From positions 2,188,453-2,252,452 of the forward strand of contig NC_015577.1 of NCBI RefSeq assembly GCF_000214355.1: 64,000 bases of DNA. Reading direction: 5' to 3'. The position numbers and the translations under genes are program-made. Positions 1-8,913 of this stretch are shown in pieces (position 1 is the stretch's first letter; the number at the start of each line of letters is the position of its first letter). Source of the stretch: Leadbettera azotonutricia ZAS-9. GTDB lineage: Bacteria; Spirochaetota; Spirochaetia; Treponematales; Breznakiellaceae. The notes below the pieces were generated by a model. That model was not told the origin of the DNA, made no database searches, and saw only the letters and a program-made list of their open reading frames with translations.

Positions 1-861
1 CCCTGTGGAAAGGGCAAAAATCATGTCCCCTCCCCACCATGCGCCCCCGAATACAAAGGCGCCGGCAAGGCGCACCAAAAAGGCAAAAACCCCGAGCCAA
101 ACCGCAGGTATCCAGGCGCGGTTAACCTGGGTCGCGGTGATGATAATGGTCCCGGCCAAGAGGGCAAGGACACCCCTGTCCGCGATTATCCCCGGCGCCC
201 CTGCCGCAAAGAGATCCAGATAGCCTCCGGGGAGTTCAGCCCCGGTAAGGGAAAAAACCGTGTCATTGAAAAAAGACCGGATAACCGTGTCCAGATTGCT
301 GGCCTGGGCAAAAACACCCCCGGAATCTATTTTCAGTATGCCTAAAGGAGAACCCTGGGGATTGGCAAAACCCCGGGAAAGGCTCTCCGCCAAAAGCGAA
401 AGGGGCGAGCCTTCCAGGGCTTTGCCAAAAGCCCCGGGCGAGGCAAGGCGTATGAAAAGCCAGCCGCCGGCCGCGGGGTTAAGCCAATTGGCCCCCAGGC
501 CCCCGAAGCTGTGCTTTACCACTGCAATTGCAAAGACAGCCCCCAATATTGCGTAAATCGGGGAAATAGTATTTGGCAAAAGCAACGCAAGGATCAGGGC
601 AGTGGCCACGGCGCTTCCGTTCTTTAGCTGCGAAGCCCTCCCGCTTTGGTAGAGTATGAGGAATTCGGCAAGCAGCGCGGCAGCCACAGCAGAAAAGGCA
701 ATCAGCAATGAAAAAAACCCATCCGAAAGGCTGGACTGTATCACAGCCATAAAAGCGCAGAGGCTTACCAGCCACATGCGCCCCACAGTGGGGCGGGCAA
801 GGTTTACCTGGGGCTTTTGGGATTGCAGTTTTTCGTATAAGGCGCTGGTGCTTTCTGCCAT
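1..861 (-). CDS. rnfD: Rnf complex subunit D (RnfD), partial at left edge
   Basis: Membrane subunit of the Rnf ferredoxin:NAD+ oxidoreductase, which couples electron transfer to ion pumping. The ATG at 861 overlaps the rnfC stop (TGATG), so the two are translationally coupled. The visible 287 residues begin MAESTSALYEKL, contain several hydrophobic helices and the DLF..GAPGII segment typical of RnfD/NqrB, and run off the window without a stop. Oddity: where RnfD/NqrB proteins usually carry an SGAT/TGAT motif for covalent FMN, this protein reads SLTGAELPGG, with Glu in place of the flavinylated Thr. That alignment is by eye. Confidence 0.85.
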   Translation of the reverse strand, partial: MAESTSALYEKLQSQKPQVNLARPTVGRMWLVSLCAFMAVIQSSLSDGFFSLLIAFSAVAAALLAEFLILYQSGRASQLKNGSAVATALILALLLPNTISPIYAILGAVFAIAVVKHSFGGLGANWLNPAAGGWLFIRLASPGAFGKALEGSPLSLLAESLSRGFANPQGSPLGILKIDSGGVFAQASNLDTVIRSFFNDTVFSLTGAELPGGYLDLFAAGAPGIIADRGVLALLAGTIIITATQVNRAWIPAVWLGVFAFLVRLAGAFVFGGAWWGGDMIFALSTG

Positions 862-2186
862 CAATTCCCCCTGAGGGCTGAAGAAGTAATAGCCGAGCTC
901 AAGGGCAGCCGCGAAGGGCATACCACTTCGCAGCAGCCGCAGCCGTGGCACTCTGCCGCCCGGGAAGAGAGCACATCCTGGCTGGGGTTTTCCTTAAGCC
1001 CGGAGCTTGACCTTGTGCGCTTGTACAACTCCTCCGGATCGAGCCCCACAGGACAGACATTGCGGCATTCACCGCAGGAAATACAGCACCCCGAAGGACT
1101 GGGGGCCTTTTGGGCTTCGAGGATGGCAAAAATAGCATAGCTTGTCTTTACCACAGGCTCGTCGAGATCCGCAACGGCCTTGCCAATCAGGGGGCTGCCC
1201 GAGGCTATGCGCATGGGCTTGTCCACGAAGCCCCCGCACTGCGAAAACACCTCCCCGATGCGCGAGCCAATGCGCACCTTCATCACCTGGGGTTTTTTGA
1301 CCGCCGAGCCCCCCACAGCCACATACCTGTCCAGTATGGGTTTCTTTAATTTGATCGCGTCATGGACAGCCGCGAGCGTTGCGGGCCCAAGTATAAAAAG
1401 CGAGCCAAGCTCCAGCCCTTCCTGCTTGCCATAGCTGCGAAGGACCAGCTCAAGCTCGCGCCTGTTCCGCTGGGGATAACGATCCCCTACCAGGGCCAAA
1501 AACGAAGGAGGATCCCAATTCCCTGCTTCTGCAAGGAAACGCTCCCCCAATTCTTTTTCGCGGTGGGAAACCGCATAGATAATGCGGCTGGCCCTGACTG
1601 TTCTGGCTATGATGCGGCTCCCCTCAACAACCGCCTTTAAGCGTTCGTTGCAGAGAACATAATCGGCCGCGAGCCAGGGATCGTCAAAGACACAGCGGAC
1701 CACCAGGGTGATGGACTCGCTCTCGTTCCTGAGGGATGCAATGATATCCGAAACCGGGCGGCCCAGGCCCTCCATTTCCACCACCCCGAATTCTGCAATG
1801 ATGCGCTGGAGGTCGTAAGGGAGCATCCCTTGCCAGGGGTAGACATCTTCTTTCTTGCCGAGTTTTTCGAAGCTCCCTTCCATGCGTATCACCAGGGCGT
1901 CGTTGGTTTTGCCATCAGCCATTTTCCATGAGACCATTTTGATAACCCTGCCGGGCACTGTGGCATGTATGTTGGCGGATCCCATGCCCTGGCCCCTGCC
2001 GACAAGCATGCCCTCTTTCACATTCTCCCCAATGGAGACAATGGGATAAGCCCTGCCCCCTGCATGCTGCACCAGGGGTATGACCGAAAGGCCCGGAAGG
2101 AAGGCGGTGACAGAAGAATTCCGGGAGGGCACTGTGGGATCATCAAAGGAGATGCCCCCCCTGGGGAATGAATATACCTTGCTCAT
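861..2186 (-). CDS. rnfC: Rnf electron transport complex subunit C
   Basis: Peripheral Fe-S subunit of the Rnf complex, expected to bind NADH/flavin and pass electrons to the membrane subunits. The 441-residue protein has the RnfC N-terminal barrel-sandwich region (FPRGGISFDD, then SANIHATVPGRV), a central 51-kDa-like domain, and two C-terminal 4Fe-4S motifs: CISCGECRNVCP at about residues 367-378 and CHGCGCCEVVCP at about 412-423. It precedes rnfD in the same minus-strand operon and follows an unknown membrane protein by about 10 nt. Length is typical of shorter RnfC proteins. The remaining rnf genes (G, E, A, B) should lie beyond the left edge. Confidence 0.92.
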   Translation of the reverse strand: MSKVYSFPRGGISFDDPTVPSRNSSVTAFLPGLSVIPLVQHAGGRAYPIVSIGENVKEGMLVGRGQGMGSANIHATVPGRVIKMVSWKMADGKTNDALVIRMEGSFEKLGKKEDVYPWQGMLPYDLQRIIAEFGVVEMEGLGRPVSDIIASLRNESESITLVVRCVFDDPWLAADYVLCNERLKAVVEGSRIIARTVRASRIIYAVSHREKELGERFLAEAGNWDPPSFLALVGDRYPQRNRRELELVLRSYGKQEGLELGSLFILGPATLAAVHDAIKLKKPILDRYVAVGGSAVKKPQVMKVRIGSRIGEVFSQCGGFVDKPMRIASGSPLIGKAVADLDEPVVKTSYAIFAILEAQKAPSPSGCCISCGECRNVCPVGLDPEELYKRTRSSSGLKENPSQDVLSSRAAECHGCGCCEVVCPSRLPLSSAITSSALRGN

Positions 2187-2196
2187 GCCAAAATCC

Positions 2197-3597
2197 TCAT
2201 GCAGCGATCCGCCTGTCCCGCAGGAAGCTGGGTTTTTTCTTCTTGCCTTCCAGGCTTTCCTTCGGGAACCTGATGGGGAAACTGGCTATCATTATCAAAA
2301 ACACTGAAACCCAATCCTTTAGCTGCGCTCCCGGTGTTGGCACTGCTTTGCCTTCAAAGTGTATCAGAAAATCCGCAAGCTTTTCCAGCGGATAGGCGGG
2401 GAGCGCCTCCCCTTGCATCTCCGGCATATTCATAGGCAAAGCAGCCTCCGCAGTGGCGATAAGCCCATCGTCCCCCAGCTTATAGCGGAAATATTCCCCC
2501 GATCCGCCCCGATCCAGAGGAAGGAGGGAAAAGGCAGCCTCGAAATCCATATGACGGGCATACTCTTCCGGCAAAACAAGGCTGGAAAGCTCCGTCTGGC
2601 TTTCGCCCTTTGCCGAAAGACCGGTAAAAAAAACAGGGTATACCAAGGCAAAAATAGCCGCTGCCGCAAAAACCATCACAGAAGGCTGAAAAACCGGAGG
2701 TTTTGCGAATTTCAGGATGATAGGGATTGGCGCAAACCTGATATGGGCGGCGCTTCGGCTCCTGCGCCTCTGATCCGCCAGCGCGAAAAGGCCCAACCCA
2801 AAAAGAGAGGCAGGGCCTGCCAGGGCGGGTGCCAGGGGCAGGGCGTTTATTTTTATGATGATTCCATAAAGGACAAGGAAAAAAAGGCTTATGATGAAAT
2901 TGATTTTATAGGGTTTTAGCCTGTCCCCTAAAGCCCCGTAGCTCCTGAGGGAGAAAAACTCGCCCAGAGCTTCCCTAAGAAGCCCCCTGAGTCCTACCAG
3001 AACCCCGGCCAGGACAAAACCGGGAACCCCAGCCCAGGAAAATGCCAGGAGAACGGGTATTTCAAGGGCCATGAGCCATTTTCCCCTGGAAAGAATCAAA
3101 GCAGCGCCGCAAGCGGCCGCCATTATAGCGAAGTAATTTAAAATCGGCCTGGAACTTCCCAGAATTTCAAGGGAGAAAGGGATATCTCCCATTGCCAAAC
3201 GGAATCCCTTTTCTACGCTGCGCTGGTTCCCGGTATCTTCAAGGGGCACAAAGAAGCGTCGTTTCCCCTCGAAAACGAAAAAGCTTTTCAATTTTTCCCC
3301 ATAGCCGTCATCACGGGGATCGAAGCTTTCAAGCCCTTCCCTGTACGTATCCAGGGGCAGCCATTTCAGGCCGCTGAAATCATTGATATAGAAGCCTTCT
3401 GTGGATTCAGACTGATAGTCCATTCCTGCTTTGGAGAGCAGATCCCCTATTTTGCGGTCGTCCTGGGCAGCGTCCACCGACAGGATGGCATACCCTTTTC
3501 CTGACTCAAGGGGCACGGCATGCATAAAAAGACGCAAAACCAGAAACCCCAAAATCATCGCCAGGGCAAAAACGGAAAAACTGGGGCGGGATCTCAC
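2197..3597 (-). CDS. Hypothetical polytopic membrane protein upstream of rnfC
   Basis: Family not recognised. The protein has an N-terminal hydrophobic anchor (FALAMILGFLVLRLF), a soluble segment of roughly 120 residues, then several hydrophobic stretches (GAALILSRGKWLMALEIPVL, FIISLFFLVLYGIIIK, FAAAAIFALVYPVFF) and a final helix near the C-terminus. It lies 10 nt upstream of rnfC and just downstream of the DUF212 gene, so it is probably cotranscribed. The frame is also open from a TTG at 3618, but that start overlaps the upstream stop codon; the GTG at 3597, with AGG about 6 nt before it, avoids the overlap and is preferred. A link to Rnf rests on position only. Confidence 0.7.
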   Translation of the reverse strand: MRSRPSFSVFALAMILGFLVLRLFMHAVPLESGKGYAILSVDAAQDDRKIGDLLSKAGMDYQSESTEGFYINDFSGLKWLPLDTYREGLESFDPRDDGYGEKLKSFFVFEGKRRFFVPLEDTGNQRSVEKGFRLAMGDIPFSLEILGSSRPILNYFAIMAAACGAALILSRGKWLMALEIPVLLAFSWAGVPGFVLAGVLVGLRGLLREALGEFFSLRSYGALGDRLKPYKINFIISLFFLVLYGIIIKINALPLAPALAGPASLFGLGLFALADQRRRSRSAAHIRFAPIPIILKFAKPPVFQPSVMVFAAAAIFALVYPVFFTGLSAKGESQTELSSLVLPEEYARHMDFEAAFSLLPLDRGGSGEYFRYKLGDDGLIATAEAALPMNMPEMQGEALPAYPLEKLADFLIHFEGKAVPTPGAQLKDWVSVFLIMIASFPIRFPKESLEGKKKKPSFLRDRRIAA

Positions 3598-3604
3598 AGG
3601 GAAC

Positions 3605-4093
3605 CTATAACCAGGCAAAGGCTGCGGCTATAAAAATACCCAGCAGGGCGCCGATTACGACTTCCAGGGGCGAATGGCCCTGAATTTCCTTGACAGGGTC
3701 GTATTCAAAGCCAAGGCGATCGGACGTAAGCCTGCCCAGAAGGTTGAGGGCGCGGGCCTGCAGCCCGGATGAACGCCGCACCCCCATGGCGTCCCTCATG
3801 GCCACCATGGCAAAGAAAAAACACACTGCAAAAAGGTTCGAACCGATTCCATCGTATACACCTACAGCGGTCGCCATGGAGCAAACCACCGCCGCATGGC
3901 TCGAAGGCATGCCTCCGGTGCGCCAGATGATGGTTTCAACAAGCTCACGGGGCGATTTTTTCCGGCTGCCCAAAAGCACTACCAGGGCCTTGACGATCTG
4001 GGCCATCACCCAGCTGGTAAGGGAGGATAAAACAATTGGATTTTCAATAAAAGCCTTTAAGGACATGGCTTTCAAGGACATAAGGAAAGACAT
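3605..4093 (-). CDS. Divergent PAP2 family (DUF212) membrane protein
   Basis: Small integral membrane protein of the DUF212/divergent PAP2 family, distantly related to phosphatidic acid phosphatases; its physiological reaction is unknown. With the start at 4093 it is 162 residues. It shows the family pattern of an N-terminal helix (SSLTSWVMAQIVKAL), the TGGMPSSHAA motif, DAMGVRRSSGLQA, and EIQGHSPLEVVIGALLG. Longer in-frame starts upstream would run into the divergent gene at 4154 and add a non-family N-terminus, so they were discarded. It is the likely first gene of the minus-strand unit continuing into the unknown membrane protein and rnfC. Confidence 0.85.
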   Translation of the reverse strand: MSFLMSLKAMSLKAFIENPIVLSSLTSWVMAQIVKALVVLLGSRKKSPRELVETIIWRTGGMPSSHAAVVCSMATAVGVYDGIGSNLFAVCFFFAMVAMRDAMGVRRSSGLQARALNLLGRLTSDRLGFEYDPVKEIQGHSPLEVVIGALLGIFIAAAFAWL

Positions 4094-4142
4094 TATATAA
4101 GGTTTTACCAGGATAGGGCTATTTGTCAAGCCTCCAGCCCGG

Positions 4143-4148
4143 TAGAAT
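4143..4148 (+). promoter_or_regulatory. -10-like hexamer immediately before the rluA-like gene
   Basis: TAGAAT lies 5 nt before the ATG at 4154 and no Shine-Dalgarno sequence is present. If used as a -10 box, transcription would start at or next to the start codon, giving a leaderless mRNA. The -35 match is poor (TTGTCA with a 14-nt spacer), so this is tentative. Confidence 0.35.
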
Positions 4149-4153
4149 AGGAT

Positions 4154-5134
4154 ATGGCCCTTAGCCTTATTGCCGCCGACGACGACGACGGCCGCCGCCT
4201 TGACCGCATACTCCGCAAAGCCCTGCCCAATCTGCCCCTTTCTGCCCTGCACAAGCTATTGCGCAAAGGCAAGGTGCAGGTAAATGGAAAGAAGGCCCGC
4301 CCCGAAACCCGTGTGAACTCCGGCGAAACTATCAGCATACAGGGCCTCGATAATGGTGATGATGCCAAGGGGGCAAATCGGGAAAAACCCCGTGCAGCAA
4401 TGCACTCTTCTGAATCTGCCCTTGATATACTCTACGAACATGACGGCCTCCTCATACTCAACAAGCCTGCGGGCCTTGCCGCCCATGGGGAAGACAGCCT
4501 TGAAGAACAAGTGCTTTCCTACCTCATGCCCAAGCTCCCCCCTTCCCTCTCCTTTAAGCCCGGCCCCCTCCACCGCCTTGACAAGCCTTCGAGCGGGGTT
4601 ATCGCTTTTTCCACGAACCTCGAAGGGGCCCGGAATTTCAGCGCCCTTGTGAGGGACAGAAAAATCAGAAAGCTTTACCTCGCCATAGTGGACGGCCTTT
4701 TTGAAAATATTGACGCCCCCATAATTTGGGAAGACAATTTAACAAGGGACAAAGATGAAAAGAAAACTTTTGTCCGGGACGAAAGCACGGAAAAATCCCA
4801 AAAAGCCCTCACCGCGATTACCCCCGTCGCCGCTTCCCAAAGCCATACCCTTGTCCTTGCGGAAATTGAAACCGGCCGCACCCACCAGATACGCGCCCAG
4901 GCTGCAGCACATGGACACCCCCTTTCGGGGGACAAAAAATACGGCGCCAAACCCCTCCCGGATTGCCGGGGCTTCTTCCTCCATGCCTGGGTCCTGGAAT
5001 TCAATCTGCAGCGCATCCGGGCGCCCCTGCCGGAAAACTTTCGCCGTGAAATCAGCGGGCTCTTTGGGAAAGAGGTATTGCAAAACCTGGAAAAAAGCTA
5101 TACTGAATTGACTTGGTTCAAAACTATAAATTAA
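4154..5134 (+). CDS. RluA-family 23S rRNA pseudouridine synthase
   Basis: Isomerises specific uridines of structured RNA, most likely 23S rRNA, to pseudouridine. The 326-residue protein has an N-terminal S4 RNA-binding domain (DDGRRLDRILRKALPNLPLS..LHKLLRKGKV) followed by the RluA catalytic domain with HRLDKPSSGVIAF, where the Asp near residue 143 is the catalytic residue, and GRTHQIRAQAAAHGHPLSGD near the C-terminus. This order fits RluC/RluD-type enzymes, but the exact uridine target cannot be read from sequence. It is divergent from the DUF212 gene and 13 nt upstream of the DsbA-like gene. Confidence 0.9.
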   Translation: MALSLIAADDDDGRRLDRILRKALPNLPLSALHKLLRKGKVQVNGKKARPETRVNSGETISIQGLDNGDDAKGANREKPRAAMHSSESALDILYEHDGLLILNKPAGLAAHGEDSLEEQVLSYLMPKLPPSLSFKPGPLHRLDKPSSGVIAFSTNLEGARNFSALVRDRKIRKLYLAIVDGLFENIDAPIIWEDNLTRDKDEKKTFVRDESTEKSQKALTAITPVAASQSHTLVLAEIETGRTHQIRAQAAAHGHPLSGDKKYGAKPLPDCRGFFLHAWVLEFNLQRIRAPLPENFRREISGLFGKEVLQNLEKSYTELTWFKTIN

Positions 5135-5147
5135 GGGGAATCTTTAG

Positions 5148-5675
5148 ATGTCCAAATTCCAAATCTTTTACGATTATGAATGTCCCTTCTGCAAGAGGGG
5201 CTACGAAACCCTTACGGAACTCCTGCCCAATTACAAGGGCATAGAAATTGAATGGCGGCCTGTGGAATCCCACCCCAGGCCCGAGGATCATCCCCCCCAC
5301 ACGGATCTCTGCGTCCAGAGCTATTACGTAGCCCAGGAACTTGGCGCCGATATGAAGGCATTTTTCGCAGCCATGTTCCAGGCAGTCGCCGCGGAACGGC
5401 AGGATGTCGAAAAGCCCGAAGTGCTGGCAGCCATCCTCAAGAATGTTCTGGACAGCCCGAAATTTCTGGCTATCCTCAAATCAGGCAAATACGCCCCAAA
5501 GGTCGAAGAAAACAACGACCTGGCCTACGAGAAAAAAGGCGTCTGGTATGTGCCCGCCTTCAGGGCCCTTGAAACAGCATCCGGCGGAACCCTCCCCGTC
5601 CTGGACGCCAAAGGCGGCGTAGGCGTAAACCGCGAAGAAGTCAGGGAATTTCTGGACAAGCTTACGGGCAAGTGA
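5148..5675 (+). CDS. DsbA-like thiol-disulfide oxidoreductase, cytoplasmic
   Basis: Thioredoxin-fold protein of the DsbA/FrnE/2-hydroxychromene-2-carboxylate isomerase superfamily, 175 residues. The redox motif C12-P-F-C15 follows an initial beta strand (FQIFYDYE), a helical insertion covers about residues 50-130, and VWYVPAF contains the expected cis-proline loop. No signal peptide or membrane segment is present, so it is probably cytoplasmic. AAGGGGA precedes the ATG. It likely shares a transcript with the pseudouridine synthase. Substrate is unknown. Confidence 0.8.
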   Translation: MSKFQIFYDYECPFCKRGYETLTELLPNYKGIEIEWRPVESHPRPEDHPPHTDLCVQSYYVAQELGADMKAFFAAMFQAVAAERQDVEKPEVLAAILKNVLDSPKFLAILKSGKYAPKVEENNDLAYEKKGVWYVPAFRALETASGGTLPVLDAKGGVGVNREEVREFLDKLTGK

Positions 5676-5698
5676 GTAGATCACTGGCAAATTAAAAA

Positions 5699-6577
5699 TT
5701 AATCCGTATCCCTCTCAGTGTAGAACTCCGCCCAGATGGGGTAATGATCGCTTACATCCAGGGGTTTTATGCTGTAGAGGGAAAAGTCGAATTCCTCGTC
5801 GAAACGCAGCACTCCCCGATTGCCGGTAAAATCTTCCCTTGCGCTGTCGGTGATGATGAAGCGGTCGTAGGTATTGTCGCTTGCGGCAACGGTGGTGTCA
5901 AAATCGTTGGTAATGACGATTTCGTATGCTTCGACCGGGAATACCGCTTCCAGGGCCGATTCATTGTAGTAAGAGCCGTCGGCATTGAAATCGCCCATCA
6001 CGAGTACATCTTCTTCGCCCCAGTAATCCCTGAAGTAAGAAACAATTGCAGGCAGGGCTTCGATTTCTTTTTTTGCCCCTCCCGGCTGCAAATGGTTATC
6101 GATAAGGATAAAATCAAAGCCCTTTGGGCTTTGAAGGTACACGCCCAGGGGATTGCGCTCGAAGACATCGTCATGATCAGGGTACTGGGCTGCCCCAAGG
6201 AGGGTGAATTTTTCGGCATCGTATATTACCCAGTATTGCTCCTTGGAACCGGAGCGCCCTTCCCTGGGCCCAAGGACATAGGAGTACCGTTCAGGCAAGA
6301 GGGCCATGAATTGTTCCACTGGCTCTATGGAAACCGAACGCACTTCCTGCACTGCGACAATATCCATGCCTGAAACAATTTGGGCGAGCATTCCCGCGAC
6401 TTCACTCTTTGCCATTTTTGAAACGCCGAATATCTGTATATTGAAGGAGCAGATTTTTACGGTATCCCATATACGCTCCTCTTCCCGTGTGTTTTGCGTA
6501 TTTTTGGCGCTGTTGCATGAAAGGGGGAAAATGCCTAAAAAGCCCAAAAACAGCACAGCCAAATGAGGCAATTTCAT
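5699..6577 (-). CDS. Endonuclease/exonuclease/phosphatase family lipoprotein
   Basis: Predicted exported lipoprotein with a DNase I-like (EEP) fold; such proteins cleave phosphodiester bonds in nucleic acids or phospho-head groups. The 292-residue protein starts with a signal peptide ending in a lipobox (FPLSCNS). The EEP motifs follow in order: FNIQIFG, the metal-binding VQEVRS, IDNHLQPGG, GDFNADG, and SDHYPIWAEF at the end. It lies 8 nt downstream of an AT-rich unknown gene on the same strand. A nutritional or envelope nuclease role is inference. Confidence 0.85.
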   Translation of the reverse strand: MKLPHLAVLFLGFLGIFPLSCNSAKNTQNTREEERIWDTVKICSFNIQIFGVSKMAKSEVAGMLAQIVSGMDIVAVQEVRSVSIEPVEQFMALLPERYSYVLGPREGRSGSKEQYWVIYDAEKFTLLGAAQYPDHDDVFERNPLGVYLQSPKGFDFILIDNHLQPGGAKKEIEALPAIVSYFRDYWGEEDVLVMGDFNADGSYYNESALEAVFPVEAYEIVITNDFDTTVAASDNTYDRFIITDSAREDFTGNRGVLRFDEEFDFSLYSIKPLDVSDHYPIWAEFYTERDTD

Positions 6578-6585
6578 TGGGTTTC

Positions 6586-7320
6586 CTATAAATCGTTGGC
6601 TTCTATAAATTTATATATTGGCCTTTCCATATAATCTATAAAGCTGTCATAATATTCATTTTCAAAATAAGGATCGAACATTTTGAATATTTCAGTGAAT
6701 TTTGAATCAGGGTTAAAGCCCCTGGATTTTATAACATCGAAGAACAACAGCAGCTGCTCAGGGGAGCGGTATTGATTCTCCATATCCTCAATGAAGGAAC
6801 TGTCGGATCTGAAATTTATGGTATTGTAGACCTGGTTTTGCTTGTTCAGCAATATGGTAAATTCCGGGTAAAACCCCAACAGTTTTTTATCCTTGATGAT
6901 ATTGCTAAAAACATTGTTTTTGCAAAATATTTCGTTCATTATTTGGCCGTGGTTTATTTTGGTGGTAAAGACATCGGAAATTGCCCTTTTCACGTAATTC
7001 ACATACAGGGGATCAACCAGCTCTGAATTTTCGATTATGGAAAACACTATCTCGGGAAATTCAAACCACTCCCGGATATTCTCAACATCATTGTAAAAGT
7101 TAAAATCCAGCGATTCGGACGATATTACCACTTTGGCCAGATTCCCGTAAGTCCGTAATGAATATTTTTCAATTTTATTTTCCTGATAGATTGAAAAGTC
7201 GTTCAGGTAAGGGATGTACTTTGAAATATTCCTTAAAATATCGATGGCCTTGTTTTTCTCTATTTCGACCTTGTTGTCTTTTAATTCTATGGTCCAGTAA
7301 TTGAATTTTCTGAAATTCAT
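6586..7320 (-). CDS. Hypothetical AT-rich protein
   Basis: A 244-residue soluble protein of no recognised family, rich in Asn, Ile, Phe, Glu and Lys. It has no signal peptide, membrane helix or catalytic motif that I can identify. Its base composition is clearly more AT-rich than zwf or the EEP gene on either side, which suggests recent acquisition. It lies between zwf (73 nt upstream) and the EEP lipoprotein (8 nt downstream), all on the minus strand. The ORF is clean, so it is likely real. Confidence 0.6.
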   Translation of the reverse strand: MNFRKFNYWTIELKDNKVEIEKNKAIDILRNISKYIPYLNDFSIYQENKIEKYSLRTYGNLAKVVISSESLDFNFYNDVENIREWFEFPEIVFSIIENSELVDPLYVNYVKRAISDVFTTKINHGQIMNEIFCKNNVFSNIIKDKKLLGFYPEFTILLNKQNQVYNTINFRSDSSFIEDMENQYRSPEQLLLFFDVIKSRGFNPDSKFTEIFKMFDPYFENEYYDSFIDYMERPIYKFIEANDL

Positions 7321-7393
7321 TTTGCCCCCAAATCGTTTTTATTCTATGATAATATTGGCTTTTGTCAATATGCAGCATGACATGACGGCATTG

Positions 7394-8854
7394 CTAAACA
7401 ATGGGGCAGAGATCGAACCACTTCTGCCCAAAGGATTCTATCCAACGATCTGCCTGGACCGGGCCGGTCGATCCGGTTTCATAAAATTCAGGGTCCTGCA
7501 TAATGCCGCTGTCCCAGGCTTTCTGGATCGGATCGATTATGCGCCATGCCGCTTCGACTTCGTCGCTCCGGGCAAAAAGGGACGCATCGCCGTGGAGGGC
7601 GTCCAGAAGCAGCCGCTCATAGGAATCGGGCATGACCCCGGAAAAACTGTTCTTGAAATTGAAGTTAAGCTCCGACATGCGGATTTTCATGTCTGTATCG
7701 GGGATTTTCGTCATAAAGTGAATTTGGATTCCTTCTGCCGGCTGAAGCTGCAAGAGCAGGCGATTCCCTTCAGGAACGGAGTTTGAAAATTCCTTAAACA
7801 TGCTGTGGGGGGGCTGCCTGAAATTAATGACCACCTGGGTGGACATGCAGGACATGCCCTTGCCGCTGCGGAGGAAAATCGGGACATCCTTCCAGCGCCA
7901 GTTATCGATGAACAGCCGGACCGCTCCGTAGGTGGCTGTCTGGCTTCCTTTGGCCACCCCCTCTTCGTCACGGTAGCTCCGGTATTGGCCCCGTATGGAA
8001 TTAAGGGGGGCCTCCTTCTCCGCCATTGCCCGAATGGATTGCAGCACCTTCACCTTTTCGTCCCGGATCGCCTTTGCGTCAAACCGGGCCGGGGGTTCCA
8101 TGGCTGTAAAGGTCAGGATCTGCAGCAGGTGATTTTGAAACATATCCCGCAATATCCCCGCCTTTTCGTAATACAAGGAGCGCCGACCTATCAGTATATC
8201 TTCGTTGGCTGTAATCTGAATATCGCTGATATAATTGCGGTTCCAGATTGGTTCAAAAATCGCATTGGCAAAACGCAGCACCAGCATATTGTTCACTGTT
8301 TCTTTGCCAAGGTAATGGTCGATCCGGTAAATTTGGGATTCGTCGAAATTACGGTGGATGACCTCATTCAAATGCCGGGCAGAAACCAGATCCGTGCCAA
8401 AGGGCTTCTCAATTACCACCCGCCGCGATTTCCCCGGCGACTCTGCAGCAAGCCCGGCGGCGCCTAGCTGCTCCGCTGCAGCTTCGTAAAACTGGGGCGC
8501 TGTGGCAAGATAATAAAGCCGGTTCGATTCATCCGCTTCTCCAGCTGCCTGTTCCAGTACGCCAAGATATGAATCCAGGGATGCAAAGGATTCGCTTTTT
8601 GCTATATCCCCTGCATGGTAATGGATCAGAAGGGCAAAGGCATTCCAGGATTCTTCGGAAAAAACATCCGCAGCAAAGCGCCGGGTGGTCTCGGCTAATT
8701 TACCCCGCCATGCGTTGTCGTCCATGGAGGTCCGGGAAAACCCGACAATATTGATGGACGGCAGCCGCTTCTTGAGAAAGAGCTTATATAATGCGGGAAT
8801 CAGCTTGCGGCTGGTTAAATCGCCGGAAGCTCCAAAAATGATCAGGGAATGCAT
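7394..8854 (-). CDS. zwf: Glucose-6-phosphate 1-dehydrogenase
   Basis: Oxidises glucose-6-phosphate to 6-phosphogluconolactone with NADP+, the entry step of the oxidative pentose phosphate pathway. The 486-residue protein has the N-terminal dinucleotide motif GASGDLTSRKLIPAL (residues 8-22), the substrate motif RIDHYLGKETVNN with the catalytic His, and the conserved RNYISDIQITANE. AGGAGAG precedes the ATG. It is divergent from the P-loop/Asp23 gene with a 59-nt shared intergenic region. No gnd or pgl gene is adjacent. Confidence 0.97.
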   Translation of the reverse strand: MHSLIIFGASGDLTSRKLIPALYKLFLKKRLPSINIVGFSRTSMDDNAWRGKLAETTRRFAADVFSEESWNAFALLIHYHAGDIAKSESFASLDSYLGVLEQAAGEADESNRLYYLATAPQFYEAAAEQLGAAGLAAESPGKSRRVVIEKPFGTDLVSARHLNEVIHRNFDESQIYRIDHYLGKETVNNMLVLRFANAIFEPIWNRNYISDIQITANEDILIGRRSLYYEKAGILRDMFQNHLLQILTFTAMEPPARFDAKAIRDEKVKVLQSIRAMAEKEAPLNSIRGQYRSYRDEEGVAKGSQTATYGAVRLFIDNWRWKDVPIFLRSGKGMSCMSTQVVINFRQPPHSMFKEFSNSVPEGNRLLLQLQPAEGIQIHFMTKIPDTDMKIRMSELNFNFKNSFSGVMPDSYERLLLDALHGDASLFARSDEVEAAWRIIDPIQKAWDSGIMQDPEFYETGSTGPVQADRWIESFGQKWFDLCPIV

Positions 8855-8900
8855 GAAGACTCTCCTCTATAAGATACTATTATATTAACCTATTCCTCTT

Positions 8901-8906
8901 TATAAT
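8901..8906 (+). promoter_or_regulatory. -10 hexamer 7 nt before the ATG of the P-loop/Asp23 gene
   Basis: A perfect TATAAT is followed by only seven nucleotides before the ATG at 8914, with no Shine-Dalgarno sequence. The predicted start of transcription is at the start codon, so the mRNA would be leaderless. Confidence 0.5.
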
Positions 8907-8913
8907 ATATAGC

